NCBI RefSeq assembly: GCF_021729885.1 | Contig: NZ_CP063401.1 | Location: 1,240,001 to 1,304,000 of the forward strand | Reading direction: 5' to 3' | DNA: 64,000 bases | DNA from: Devosia sp. SL43 | Lineage (GTDB): Bacteria > Pseudomonadota > Alphaproteobacteria > Rhizobiales > Devosiaceae | Shown here: positions 15,415-24,355 of the stretch, one piece after another | How positions within the stretch are numbered: the stretch's first letter is position 1 | Layout of the letters: each line of letters opens with the position of its first letter | Program-made: the position numbers and the translations under genes | Notes under the pieces: generated by a model | What the model was told of the DNA's origin: nothing | The model's input: the letters and a program-made list of their open reading frames with translations, nothing else | The model's database searches: none

Positions 15415-16134
15415 GTGAGACAGGCATTGGATTATCTCGAGCCGATCGAAACCCGCACACGCGGCGTGGCGGTGCTCGATGCGCTGGCCGATATGGTCGA
15501 GCGCTCCGGCCTCAAGATCGGGGATCGCCTGCCGCCCGAAGTTTCACTCGCTGCCACGCTCGGCGTCGGCCGCTCGACCATCCGCGAAGCGCTCAACCGC
15601 TGGGAGGGCCTGGGCATCATCCGCCGTCGCCGCGGCGACGGCACCTACCTCTCCGCCCGCGTCCAGACCTCGCGCGGCCTCGTACCGACAATGGTCCGTC
15701 TTGAAGGCGAGGCCCTGCTCCGCCTCATGGAAATCCGCCGCACGCTCGAAAACGACGTCGTGCGCAAAGCCACGGTGAAAGCGACCGCCAGCCAGCGCCA
15801 ACAGATTTCCAACCTCTGCGACCTGCTGTTGATCGAAGTGAACGCCGGCCGCCCCTGGCGTAAGGCCGACCACGCCTTCCACGGCGCCATCTACGATGCC
15901 ACCGGCAACCCCATGTACGGCCAGTTGCTGATGAACCTCGACCACGCCCTCGAACGCGGAGGCTCTTCGCCATTCGCGGCCGACAATTTCGGCCTCGACT
16001 CCTTCCCCATCCACCGCGACCTGGCCGATGCCATCCTCGCCGCCGATGTGGAAAGAGGCGTCGACGCCATGAACCGCCTGCTCGACACGGTTGAACGCGA
16101 AGTCCAGGCCATCATCGACGGCAGGCCAAGCTGA
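15415..16134 (+). CDS. GntR-family regulator, FadR (FCD) subfamily
   Basis: 239 residues from GTG 15415, preceded by GGAGGAAAGG with a 4-base gap; the ATG at 15370 has no such site. Winged helix-turn-helix near residues 17-75 (IGDRLPPEVSLAATLGVGRS, TIREALNRWEGLGIIRRRRG). The C-terminal helical FCD domain has LMEIRRTLENDVVRKA, DHAFHGAIYDATGNPMY and HRDLADAILAAD, which carries the usual metal-binding Asp and His residues. It is the last gene of the peptide-transport operon and probably its repressor. Confidence 0.93.
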   Translation: MRQALDYLEPIETRTRGVAVLDALADMVERSGLKIGDRLPPEVSLAATLGVGRSTIREALNRWEGLGIIRRRRGDGTYLSARVQTSRGLVPTMVRLEGEALLRLMEIRRTLENDVVRKATVKATASQRQQISNLCDLLLIEVNAGRPWRKADHAFHGAIYDATGNPMYGQLLMNLDHALERGGSSPFAADNFGLDSFPIHRDLADAILAADVERGVDAMNRLLDTVEREVQAIIDGRPS

Positions 16135-16170
16135 TCCGCGAGAGAGTTTTGTTGGCGTAAGGCGGGCACG

Positions 16171-16313
16171 CTGACCGGTCGATATTCAGCTCAGGCTGAG
16201 TCGAAAATGCTGGTTATCGAGAACCGGAGCGGAGCGTACTCCAGTACGTGAGATCAGGAAGCGCAGAAAACCGGCATTTGCAGACCAGCATCAGCTGAAT
16301 TGCGACCGGTCAG
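16171..16313. repeat. Large palindromic intergenic element reaching into the hemH stop codon
   Basis: Arms of 21 bp at 16171-16191 and 16293-16313 (built on CTGACCGGTCG) are inverted with 2 mismatches. The inside includes GGAGCGGAGCGTACTCCAGT, a type of sequence dispersed in rhizobial genomes. The right arm contains the hemH stop codon (16310-16312). Confidence 0.65.
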
Positions 16314-17335
16314 AGCCAGCCCTGCAGCTCCCGCCTTACCATGTCCTCGATCATGTCCATCCCACTGGGGCTGTCGTTCAGGCACGGAATATAGGCGAAC
16401 TTCTCGCCCCCCGCTTCCATGAAGGTTTCCTTGCCGCCCATGGCGATCTCTTCCAGCGTCTCGATGCAATCCGCGGAAAACGCCGGCGCCAGGATGGCGA
16501 CCTTCTTGATACCCCTGCCCGGCAGCGCTTCCAGCGTCTTGTCGGTATAGGGCTCCAGCCACTTGGTCGGCCCGAAGCGCGACTGGAAGGTCACCATCAG
16601 CTTTTCCTTGGGCCACCCCAGATACTCGCGCACCAGTCGCGTCGTCTTGTAGCACTGGCAGTGATAGACATCGCCGCGCTGCAGGTAGGTCACCGGCATC
16701 CCGTGATAGCTGGTGATCACCACATCGGGCTCAAAATCCAGAGCAGCCACACCGTCGCGGATCGAGTTGCCCAGCGTCTCGATATATTTGGGATCTTCGA
16801 AATAGGCCGGCATCGTCCGCACCGCCGGCTGCCGGCGCATGGTCTTGAGCACGTCGAACGCCTTGTCATTGGCGGTCGCCGTGGTCGTTGCCGAATTCTG
16901 CGGATAGAGCGGCACCAGGAGAATCTTGGTGCAGCCCTCGGCCTGCATGCGCTCCAGCACGCTCTGCGTCGACGGATTGCCATAGCGCATGGCAAAATCA
17001 ACCACGACATTGTCGTGGCCAGCCAGTCTTTGCGCCAGCGCCTCGGTCTGCTTGCGGGTGATCACCAGCAGCGGGCTGGCATTGTGTTCCTTGTCCCAGA
17101 TCTGCGCATAGGCATGGCCGCTCTTCTGCGGCCGCACCGACAGGATCACCAGATTGAGCAGCGGCCACCACAGCCACTTGGGCGTCTCGATGACGCGCGG
17201 GTCGCTGAGGAACTCCTTCAGGTAACGCCGCACGCTCCAGTAATCGGTGGCGTCGGGCGTACCCAGGTTGAGCAGCACCACGCCGATTTTCTGAGGCTTG
17301 ATGGCGGGATGATCGGGCGGCAGGAATTCGGACAT
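16310..17335 (-). CDS. hemH: Ferrochelatase
   Basis: 341 residues, the normal length. It inserts ferrous iron into protoporphyrin IX, the last step of protohaem synthesis. GVVLLNLGTPD at the N-terminus, the catalytic His in ITSYHGMPVTYL, the QCYKTTRLVREYLG region and the FSADCIETLEEI segment holding the conserved acidic residues are all present. The last residues (ELQGWL) and the stop lie in the arm of a repeat element, so the C-terminus may be strain-specific. Confidence 0.97.
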   Translation of the reverse strand: MSEFLPPDHPAIKPQKIGVVLLNLGTPDATDYWSVRRYLKEFLSDPRVIETPKWLWWPLLNLVILSVRPQKSGHAYAQIWDKEHNASPLLVITRKQTEALAQRLAGHDNVVVDFAMRYGNPSTQSVLERMQAEGCTKILLVPLYPQNSATTTATANDKAFDVLKTMRRQPAVRTMPAYFEDPKYIETLGNSIRDGVAALDFEPDVVITSYHGMPVTYLQRGDVYHCQCYKTTRLVREYLGWPKEKLMVTFQSRFGPTKWLEPYTDKTLEALPGRGIKKVAILAPAFSADCIETLEEIAMGGKETFMEAGGEKFAYIPCLNDSPSGMDMIEDMVRRELQGWL

Positions 17336-17430
17336 GGGCGCCAGTTTGGAAGGGTTCTAGGCTGGGCGCACCATAACCGCTCCCCCGCCATCCGCAAGGC
17401 GGCGATGGGTCGCGCTCCACCCCCTCGACT

Positions 17431-19119
17431 CTAGAGGCTTGCGATCACCAGCAGTACACCGAACACCAGCACCGCGACGGCCCCCAGCAGTTCCACCCAC
17501 CAGACGATTGCACCCGTCACCGGATTGTCCACCCCCCCGATCCGCCGCGCCAGACCCTTGGCTGTAACGGCCAAAGTCGCCAGGGTCGCCACAGTGATCG
17601 CCGTCCCGGCCCCCATCAGGAAGACAGCCGCGATACCGGCCGGCAACAGCCCCTGCGATAGCGCGAACACCAGCACCACCAGCGCTCCCGAACACGGTCG
17701 CAGTCCCACAGCCAGCACCACGCTCAACTGCTCGCGCAGGCTGCCGCTGGTCGCCTCCGGCGTCACGATATGCACGTGATCGCTGTGATCGTGACCCGCA
17801 TGGTCATGATGCGCGTGATCGTGATGGGCGTGATGGTCATGCGCATGATCGTGCCCGTGATGATCATGATCGTCATGCAAGTGCCCGCGCGCCTTCTGCG
17901 CCATGTCGTCATGATGGTGCGAATGGCCCCAGCCAAAGATCTTGCGGGCAATCAGCCACAGGCCCAGCAGCGCCACCATCGCGTAGGACGCAATGCCGAT
18001 CCAGTTCGCCGCATCGCCCATGGCGACACTGGTCATGCCCAGAAGCACAGCCGCAATCAGCACGAACACCACCGCCACCACCGATTGCAGCAGTGCCGAC
18101 AGCACGCTGAGCGTCACCCCGCGCCGCAACTGCGTTTCGTTGGCCAGCACATAGGACGAGATCACCACCTTGCCGTGCCCAGGCCCGGCGGCATGAAACA
18201 CGCCATAGAGAAAGCTCAGCCCGCCCAGCAGCCAGAACGCCGTCCAGTCCTGCCTCAGCGAACCGAGCGCCGCATTCATCGACCCGTAGAATTCCCGCTG
18301 CTGCGTCTGCAACCAGCCAAAGAACCCTGTACGGGGCAGGTTCAGCCCCGGCTCCGGCGGCGGGCCACCGAACGGCAGGCCCGGCGATGCCTGGGCCACC
18401 TGGTTGACCGCGTCGAGCGCGTTGGTCGCATCCACATGTGGTGCCGCCGGAACGCTGCCGTCACACCTGACAACGATCATTCCCTGCGTCCCGCGCATCG
18501 CCGCCGCCAGGTCGGGCGGCAGTTCGGTGACATCCGGCCCAAGCGAGTAGAGCCGGGTCTGCAGCTCGTCACTCATCTCCTTGGGCGGCTCAAGCGTAAC
18601 GCCACAGGCCGGCGGCGCATTCTCCAGCACCACGTCCGAGGCATCGGCAAACGTGATCGCGACGTAATATTCCGGGTCGTAGATTCCCAGCTCGAACGAC
18701 GTCCCCACCGGTCGCGGTGCGCTGGCCTTGAGAGAGTAGGACAGCGTCACGCGCTCACCCGAATAGACCATTTTCTGGTCGCCAACCGGTGTAAACTGCA
18801 TCAGGTCATCGCCCGATCCGGCGAATGTATAGAAGCCGTATTCGCTGAGGCCGTTCATGTTGTCGTCGGCGAACGGCTGCAGTTCCTCCGAGCTCGTCTC
18901 GCGGTCGCCGTTGGTATCGAGCCCCTGCACCATCCAGACGGAGAAAGCCTGGTCGAAGGTCCACTCGTTCTTGAGCCCGATGACATCGCCGGCATCGTTG
19001 AAGACGACCGTCACCTTGGCATCGATAAAAATGTGCGGATGCGCGATGGCCGGAAGGGTGAATGCGAGCAGCCCAACGACCGCGCCAGCAAGCCGGCGTC
19101 TGAGAACGCGAAACGTCAA
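17431..19119 (-). CDS. DUF1007-NicO fusion, putative nickel/cobalt exporter
   Basis: 562 residues. A signal-like N-terminus is followed by HPHIFIDAKVTVVF, the hallmark of DUF1007 periplasmic proteins, up to about residue 200. The rest is a NicO/RcnA-type transporter: FHAAGPGHGKVVISSYVLA, about six membrane helices, GLRPCSGALVVLVFALSQG, and a cytoplasmic loop with over 25 histidines near residues 400-450 that would bind Ni or Co. In many alphaproteobacteria the two parts are separate adjacent genes. The assigned TTG start at 19119 has GGGGCAGG just upstream and is uncertain. It lies 9 bases after a LysR gene, probably in one transcript. Confidence 0.9.
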   Translation of the reverse strand: MTFRVLRRRLAGAVVGLLAFTLPAIAHPHIFIDAKVTVVFNDAGDVIGLKNEWTFDQAFSVWMVQGLDTNGDRETSSEELQPFADDNMNGLSEYGFYTFAGSGDDLMQFTPVGDQKMVYSGERVTLSYSLKASAPRPVGTSFELGIYDPEYYVAITFADASDVVLENAPPACGVTLEPPKEMSDELQTRLYSLGPDVTELPPDLAAAMRGTQGMIVVRCDGSVPAAPHVDATNALDAVNQVAQASPGLPFGGPPPEPGLNLPRTGFFGWLQTQQREFYGSMNAALGSLRQDWTAFWLLGGLSFLYGVFHAAGPGHGKVVISSYVLANETQLRRGVTLSVLSALLQSVVAVVFVLIAAVLLGMTSVAMGDAANWIGIASYAMVALLGLWLIARKIFGWGHSHHHDDMAQKARGHLHDDHDHHGHDHAHDHHAHHDHAHHDHAGHDHSDHVHIVTPEATSGSLREQLSVVLAVGLRPCSGALVVLVFALSQGLLPAGIAAVFLMGAGTAITVATLATLAVTAKGLARRIGGVDNPVTGAIVWWVELLGAVAVLVFGVLLVIASL

Positions 19120-19128
19120 TTCCTGCCC

Positions 19129-20028
19129 CTAGCTGATGGGATGGATCTGGAACCACTTGACCAGATGGTCGATCAGCGCCCGCACCTTGCCGGCCAGATG
19201 TCGCCGATGCGGATAGACCGCCTGCAGCGTCTGTCCCGTCGGCAGGAAATCCGTCAGCACCGGCACGAGCTCACCTTTGGCCACCACAGGATCGGCGAGG
19301 TAGGACGGCAATACGACAAATCCGAGGCCCATCACGGCGGCCTCGCGCGCCGCCAGAGGCGAATTCACGCGCAGCGGTCCGTTGACCGGCACCGAGATGG
19401 TCTTGCCATCCTCGATGAAGCGCCAGTTCGATTGCCCCTGCAGGTTCACGTCGACGATACATGGCAGGTGGCGCAGGTCTTCCGGATGCTTGGGCGTGCC
19501 GTGCTCCTTCAGCAACGCCGGTGATGCCCCCACCACCACATGCATGTCGGCGATCTTGCGCGCGATCAGCGAGGAATCCGCCAGCGTCGAAATGCGCAAG
19601 GCAACGTCGATCCCCTCATCGACTAGGTCGACATAGCGATCCTCCAGCCGCAGATCGAGCGTTACCTTCGGATGCTTGCGCAGATATTCGTAAATTGCCG
19701 GCGCCAGCGTATCCTCGCCAAAATTGCGTGGCGCCGACACCCGCAGCAGCCCGCGCGGCTCCGCCGTCTGGTCGGTGATGGTGGCATCGAGATCGTCGAG
19801 CTGCTGCAGCAGCGCACTGGCCTCGCGATAATACGCCTCGCCGGCCTCGGTCAGACTGAGCTTGCGCGTGGTCCGGTTCATCAGCCGCACGCCCAGATAG
19901 TCCTCGAGGTCAGTGACATATTTGCTGAGCAGCGCCTTGGAGCGTCCATGCTGGCGCGCCGCCGACGAAAAGCCGCCGGAATCAAAGACCTGAACGAATG
20001 CGCGGATGCGGGCCAGGTCCTGTGTCAT
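19129..20028 (-). CDS. LysR-family transcriptional regulator
   Basis: 299 residues. The N-terminal helix-turn-helix (IRAFVQVFDSGGFSSAARQH, GRSKALLSKYVTDLEDYLGV, RLMNRTTRKLSLTEAGEAYY) and a two-lobe effector domain are both complete. The sequence resembles the CrgA/DmlR-like group of LysR proteins. It lies directly upstream of the metal exporter in the same orientation, so it may be co-transcribed with it; LysR genes more often face their target, so the link is weak. Confidence 0.93.
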   Translation of the reverse strand: MTQDLARIRAFVQVFDSGGFSSAARQHGRSKALLSKYVTDLEDYLGVRLMNRTTRKLSLTEAGEAYYREASALLQQLDDLDATITDQTAEPRGLLRVSAPRNFGEDTLAPAIYEYLRKHPKVTLDLRLEDRYVDLVDEGIDVALRISTLADSSLIARKIADMHVVVGASPALLKEHGTPKHPEDLRHLPCIVDVNLQGQSNWRFIEDGKTISVPVNGPLRVNSPLAAREAAVMGLGFVVLPSYLADPVVAKGELVPVLTDFLPTGQTLQAVYPHRRHLAGKVRALIDHLVKWFQIHPIS

Positions 20029-20172
20029 GGGCGTCCGTTCATGAGATCATCGCAATGGACGCATAACTCATCTGCTCTCAGTGAACAATAACGGGCCTTG
20101 GTCGTTCCACGATTAACGATAGACTGGAACCACAATCGACGTGCCCAAGGAGTTCGGACTATTTTCCCGCCC

Positions 20173-20595
20173 ATGTCCAAACCCTCGTCCCGCTCCACGC
20201 TCTACCGGCTGATCGAAGCCGGGCAGCTCGCCCACCGCGCGCTGTTGCTGCCGCTATCCGAACGCGGCCTTGAGCCCGGTGACGACGCCATCCTGTTCGA
20301 GCTGGGCCGCGCCGGCACCACCGAGGTCGAACTGGCCGCCGAGCTGGGACTGACCGAGGTCGCGTTGACCACCCGGCTCTCCCGCCTGCTCGATCGCGGA
20401 CTTGTGACCCGCCAGGCGGTGGGCCCAGAATTGGCGCCCGGAATTGCCCTCACCCAGCGTGGCGTGCGCATTCGCGATGGCCTGGCCGACCATTGGAGCC
20501 AGCTTGAAGAGGCGCTGATGGGCGAGCTCAAGCCCAAGCAGCGCAAGAAGCTGGGCGACCGCCTCAAGCGCTTCGTGCAACTCCTCAGCCTCTAG
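20173..20595 (+). CDS. MarR-like winged-helix protein
   Basis: 140 residues from ATG 20173. The core (DDAILFELGRAGTTEVELAA, ELGLTEVALTTRLSRLLDRG, LVTRQAVGPELAPGIALTQR) has the MarR pattern of helix-turn-helix plus wing, and basic residues dominate the C-terminal helix (KPKQRKKLGDRLKRF). It is divergent from the LysR gene, 144 bp apart. An upstream in-frame ATG at 20098 lacks a ribosome site. Ligand and targets unknown. Confidence 0.75.
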   Translation: MSKPSSRSTLYRLIEAGQLAHRALLLPLSERGLEPGDDAILFELGRAGTTEVELAAELGLTEVALTTRLSRLLDRGLVTRQAVGPELAPGIALTQRGVRIRDGLADHWSQLEEALMGELKPKQRKKLGDRLKRFVQLLSL

Positions 20596-20705
20596 GCCGA
20601 TTGCGGCGCCAGGCGTCTGCCCAATCCATTCAGCTTCGGTTCATTCGCGAAGGTGTTTTCTTGGCGCTCAGGCATTTAGTGCCTTGCAGAACAGGAGAAA
20701 AGCAA

Positions 20706-21152
20706 ATGGCTCTGAGCAAGAAACTCATTGCTGGCGGCTTCGCGGCAGTGGCGCTTCTGGCGACAACGGCTGCGGCATTCGCCGCCCCCGCGGTCGCCAC
20801 TGGCAACGTCAATGTACGGTCCGGTCCCGGCACCTATTATGCCAAGGTCGACGTGCTTCGGCGTGGCGAGCAGGTCGATGTGCTGCAGTGCCAGGGCAGC
20901 TGGTGCTATGTCGAAAAGCGCGGCCCTGATGGCTGGGTCTCAGCCAACTACCTGGCACGCGGCGGCAACGATTGGGACGATGACGACGATTGGGATCGCC
21001 CCTATCCGCCACACCCGCCGCACTGGAACCCGCGTCCGCCGCGCCCACCACACTGGAACCCGAACCCGTGGCCGACCTACCCGTCCTATCCTAATAACGG
21101 TGGCAGCGTCTGCTTCAACGGCCCCAACGGCTACTTCTGCGTCGGCAACTAA
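20706..21152 (+). CDS. Secreted SH3-domain protein with Pro/Trp-rich tail
   Basis: 148 residues from ATG 20706, with CAGGAG upstream. A signal peptide (MALSKKLIAGGFAAVALLAT...AFA) precedes an SH3b domain (GNVNVRSGPGTYYAKVDVLR, QCQGSWCYVEK, GPDGWVSANYLARG). The tail has an acidic DWDDDDDWDR patch, then HWNPRPPRPPHWNP repeats and two cysteines. Probably periplasmic or wall-associated. A hairpin terminator follows at 21173-21194. Confidence 0.85.
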   Translation: MALSKKLIAGGFAAVALLATTAAAFAAPAVATGNVNVRSGPGTYYAKVDVLRRGEQVDVLQCQGSWCYVEKRGPDGWVSANYLARGGNDWDDDDDWDRPYPPHPPHWNPRPPRPPHWNPNPWPTYPSYPNNGGSVCFNGPNGYFCVGN

Positions 21153-21172
21153 GCCAATCCAACAAAATCGGT

Positions 21173-21194
21173 ACGCCGCCCCCCGGGGCGGCGT
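21173..21194. terminator. Bidirectional terminator hairpin
   Basis: ACGCCGCCCC directly followed by GGGGCGGCGT forms a perfect 10-11 bp palindrome between convergent genes, followed by TTCTCTATT on the plus strand. Confidence 0.6.
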
Positions 21195-21197
21195 TCT

Positions 21198-21638
21198 CTA
21201 TTCGACCTTCAGGCGGTCGATATCGATGCCGCGCTGCTCCAGCGGCTCCCGCATGCGCCGGCTCATGAACTCGTTGAGCCCATAGGTGACGATGGCGCCG
21301 ATAACCATGGCGATCGCGAAGCCCCGCAGCCCATCCTGGCTGGCTGCCCCGATCGCCGAGAATAGCGTCACCGCAGCCGCACCCAGCAAAGTCCAGCCCT
21401 TGCGCTCCGATGCTACCCGCAGGTTGCGCGCGCCCGAATGCAGCAGGTCGCGCAACTCGGTGTCGCTCATCGCCACGAGATCCTTGTTGGTTCGCTCGCG
21501 CCGTATCGTCTCGATATAGGCATCGACCCGCCGCATGGTCAGCGACTCGCGCTGATCCGTCCGCTTGCCGCGCGACAGCAAGGTCCAACTCCCGCCGACC
21601 AGCAGCAGCACCAGTGCAATCTCGATCAACCAGATCAT
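21198..21638 (-). CDS. Small membrane protein, unknown function
   Basis: 146 residues. Three hydrophobic segments: residues 2-21 (IWLIEIALVLLLVGGSWTLL) and two C-terminal ones near 83-97 and 105-121. Between them is a charged, helical soluble part (MRRVDAYIETIRRERTNKDL). It converges with the SH3 gene. I do not recognise a family. Confidence 0.65.
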   Translation of the reverse strand: MIWLIEIALVLLLVGGSWTLLSRGKRTDQRESLTMRRVDAYIETIRRERTNKDLVAMSDTELRDLLHSGARNLRVASERKGWTLLGAAAVTLFSAIGAASQDGLRGFAIAMVIGAIVTYGLNEFMSRRMREPLEQRGIDIDRLKVE

Positions 21639-21758
21639 CGCGCCTCTCCCATCAATCCATCCTCACATGCCCTTCGCCACCGGCAACTTCAAGACCACGC
21701 AACCGCTACGGGCCTGGCTCGTTATGTCCACCAACCAATACAGTTGAAGGGACCTGCC

Positions 21759-22481
21759 ATGGCTACCGCCACCACCACCGAAGACAAGAAGCCCGCCCGC
21801 GCCGCCACAAAGTCGGCAGCTGCCAAACCAGCGGCCAAGAGTGCCGCCAGCAAATCGGCCACCAATAGCGGCGCTGCGGCCACCCTCAAGGCCAAGACCG
21901 CCAGCAAGCCGGCAGCAAAGTCTGCCAAGCCGGCCACCAAATCCGCCAAGCGCGCCACGGCACCGGCCAACCGCCAGTCCCGCGATTCCAGCATGACCGG
22001 CAAGGAACATGACGATCACGTCGACCGCGTCTGGGAACTGGCCAAGCGCATCGGCATTGCCATGTTCGTCACCTGGGACGGCAAGGAACAGCGCGCCCGC
22101 CCACTCGCCGCCACGGTCGAGAAGGATGAAGGCGCGATCTACTTCCTGACCGACATCAACGGCGAGAAGGATGATCAGGTCTCCGAATTCCCGCATGTCA
22201 GCGTCAGCTTCGCCGACCACAAGCACAGCAAGTATGTCGCGCTTTCAGGCAAGGCAGCCGTCCTGAACGACCGCACCAAGATCAAGGAACTGTGGAACCC
22301 CTTCGCCAAGGCCTGGTGGGACAGCCCGGAAGATCCGGCCATCCGCGTCATCAAGGTCACGCCGCACGATGCCGAGCTGTGGGACAGCCCTGGCCGTATT
22401 GTGACAACCATCTCGATGCTTGCCGCAGCCGTCACCGGCCGCTCCCCGAAGATCGGCGAAAATGCCAAGGTGGTTCTCTAG
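21759..22481 (+). CDS. General stress protein 26-like flavoprotein with histone H1-like tail
   Basis: 240 residues. Residues 1-78 are almost only Ala, Lys, Ser, Thr and Pro (KPAAKSAASKSAT, KPAAKSAKPATKSAKRA), like histone H1 tails. Residues 79-240 are a pyridoxamine-phosphate-oxidase-like split barrel of the general stress protein 26 group (AMFVTWDGKEQRARPLAATV, GAIYFLTDINGEKDDQV, VSVSFADHKHSKYVALSGKA, WWDSPEDPAIRVIKVTP), probably binding FMN. GAAGGGAC before ATG 21759 favours translation of the tail; ATG 21993 at the barrel start lacks a good site. The basic tail may bind DNA or RNA (inference). Confidence 0.85.
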   Translation: MATATTTEDKKPARAATKSAAAKPAAKSAASKSATNSGAAATLKAKTASKPAAKSAKPATKSAKRATAPANRQSRDSSMTGKEHDDHVDRVWELAKRIGIAMFVTWDGKEQRARPLAATVEKDEGAIYFLTDINGEKDDQVSEFPHVSVSFADHKHSKYVALSGKAAVLNDRTKIKELWNPFAKAWWDSPEDPAIRVIKVTPHDAELWDSPGRIVTTISMLAAAVTGRSPKIGENAKVVL

Positions 22482-22645
22482 CCACCGACGGCGGGTTGAA
22501 TTTCACGCCGGAACACGCCGAAAAGTGCGTTGACCGAAAACTGGATCGCCCAATCCTACGTATAGGATATGAGGACCCAGTCTGCAGGGCAGCGCGCATT
22601 GCGGGTTCCATGACGTGAAAGCAACCCGCCGAGGAGTCGTGCACC

Positions 22646-23041
22646 ATGAAATACCTTATCCTTTATGGTGCTGCTGCGCTCATCTTCTTCCCGCTCGACT
22701 TCATCTGGCTGAGCACAATGGTCGGCCGCCTATACCAGAAGGAATTGGGCGGACTGCTGCTGCCCAGTCCCAATCTGGCGGTGGCCGGCCTGTTCTATCT
22801 CGCCTATCTCGTCGGCGTGGTCGTGCTGGTGTCGGCGCCAGCCGAGGGCGACATCGTCAAGGCCTTGCTGATGGGCGCCGTCCTCGGCTTCGTCGCATAC
22901 GGCACCTACGACCTGACTAATCTCTCCACCGTAAAGGGCTTCACCCCGACCGTCGCCATTGTCGACATGGCCTGGGGCACTGTCCTCACTGCCGTCACGG
23001 CTGGCGGCAGTGTGTGGGTCAGTCGCTTCTTCAGCGCCTGA
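22646..23041 (+). CDS. DUF2177 family membrane protein
   Basis: 131 residues with four membrane helices. FFPLDFIWLSTMVGRLYQKE at the start, the GFVAYGTYDLTNLSTVKGF motif and the DMAWGTVLTAVTA ending are characteristic of DUF2177. The fold is known only as an inner-membrane bundle; no function is established. It converges end to end with the DMT transporter gene. Confidence 0.9.
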   Translation: MKYLILYGAAALIFFPLDFIWLSTMVGRLYQKELGGLLLPSPNLAVAGLFYLAYLVGVVVLVSAPAEGDIVKALLMGAVLGFVAYGTYDLTNLSTVKGFTPTVAIVDMAWGTVLTAVTAGGSVWVSRFFSA

Positions 23042-23965
23042 TCATTCCCGCCCTGGCAATAGCGGATCATCCTTGATCTCGACCTTGCGCATCCGCTCGC
23101 GCGCCATCACCACCAGCCCCGCCGCCACGATCACGCCCGCCCCCACCAGCGAGATCGGATCGATCCACTCGTGGAAAATGACGGCGCTCAGCACGATCGC
23201 CCATGGCAGCGAGAAGTAGTTGAACGGCTGCACCGTGCTCGCCGGTGCCATCGACAGAGCAAAGACCATCAGCCCATGCCCAAGACACGTCGTGACCACG
23301 ATCGCGCACAGGATCAGCACATCGCCCCACGCCATGTTCTGCCAGAAGAACACCCCAACCGCGCTCGACAGCAGCAGCCCCATCAACCCGTTATAGGCCA
23401 TGCTCGTAGTGGCACTGTCATACTGGCTCACCTTGCGGGTGATGACGATGTAGATCGAATAGAGCGTCGACGACAGGATGGCAAAGAAGACGCCCCAGTC
23501 GAGAGGAAGCCCACCGGGCCGCACGATGATCAGCGCGCCGGCAAACCCAACCGCCACGGCGACGAACCGGAACACTCCGACCTTCTCACCCAAGATAGGA
23601 ATGGCGAACAGCGTCACCAGCAGCGGATAGACCAGCGATATCGCCTGCAATTCGCCCAGCGGCACCGTTTGCAGTGCACGCGCAAAGCACCAGATTTCGA
23701 TGATCAGCAGCGAACCCCGGATCACCTGCAGCAGCGGGACCTTGGACGACAGAGCCTGCCGCAACGGCGCCTGCCGCATCACCAGCACCAGCGCAAATAT
23801 GGCAAAGCCCCAATAGCGCATCATGGTGATCTGGAACGGCGAATAAGTCTGCATCAGCGTCTTGGACATCGCGTCCTGCACGCCGAAAACACCGATGGTG
23901 ATGAGCGTCAGAAAAATGGCCCGGCCGACATTGTCGGTCCGGTGATCGGCAGCTGAAATGGACAT
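23042..23965 (-). CDS. DMT-superfamily (EamA) transporter
   Basis: 307 residues with ten hydrophobic segments in two EamA repeats. The first ends in ILGEKVGVFRFVAVAVGFAG and the second in VIFHEWIDPISLVGAGVIVA, the usual E-x(n)-G positions at the end of each repeat. Substrates in this family range from amino acids to nucleosides and cannot be assigned here. Confidence 0.9.
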   Translation of the reverse strand: MSISAADHRTDNVGRAIFLTLITIGVFGVQDAMSKTLMQTYSPFQITMMRYWGFAIFALVLVMRQAPLRQALSSKVPLLQVIRGSLLIIEIWCFARALQTVPLGELQAISLVYPLLVTLFAIPILGEKVGVFRFVAVAVGFAGALIIVRPGGLPLDWGVFFAILSSTLYSIYIVITRKVSQYDSATTSMAYNGLMGLLLSSAVGVFFWQNMAWGDVLILCAIVVTTCLGHGLMVFALSMAPASTVQPFNYFSLPWAIVLSAVIFHEWIDPISLVGAGVIVAAGLVVMARERMRKVEIKDDPLLPGRE

Positions 23966-24034
23966 GGATCTACGACAGAAAGGGATGAAGGCGCCCCGGC
24001 CAAAATCCGGGACGCCAGAGCGCTATCGCAAACG

Positions 24035-24355
24035 TCAGGCCTTGGCCATGGTCGACTTGATCAGGCCCGCAATCGCCGTGAGAATGCCACCGCTGACCAG
24101 GCCCGTGGCGCCCTGCCCGGCAAGCGCTCCGATATCGATGCCCCCAGCAGCACCCGCCGCGCCGGCCGTTCCGGCGACCAGCGCGTTGAGCCCCGGGATC
24201 ATGCTGGCCAGCCAGGTTCCGGCCACGCCACCGATCGCGCCCACGATCGTATTGCCGGCCGGTCCGAGGTTGAGCGATTTGACGATCTGCGCGATGACGT
24301 TGCCGCCAACGCCGCCACCGATCAGTTGCACGAGAATTGGTAAGATTACTTCCAT
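24035..24355 (-). CDS. Small Gly/Ala-rich hydrophobic protein
   Basis: 106 residues starting at ATG 24355, behind GGAGGGG with a normal gap; an in-frame TTG 15 bases earlier overlaps that site. It has two or three weakly hydrophobic, glycine-rich stretches (LIGGGVGGNVIAQIV, VAGTAGAAGAAGGIDIGALA, GATGLVSGGILTAIAGLIK), no cysteines and few charges. It could be a small inner-membrane or channel-like protein. Function unknown. Confidence 0.7.
   Translation of the reverse strand: MEVILPILVQLIGGGVGGNVIAQIVKSLNLGPAGNTIVGAIGGVAGTWLASMIPGLNALVAGTAGAAGAAGGIDIGALAGQGATGLVSGGILTAIAGLIKSTMAKA

Noticed and set aside
17770-19524. 584-codon open frame on the plus strand
   Set aside because: It lies opposite the DUF1007-NicO and LysR genes, is His/Arg-rich from complementing their GC-skewed codons, and lacks a ribosome site or domain.
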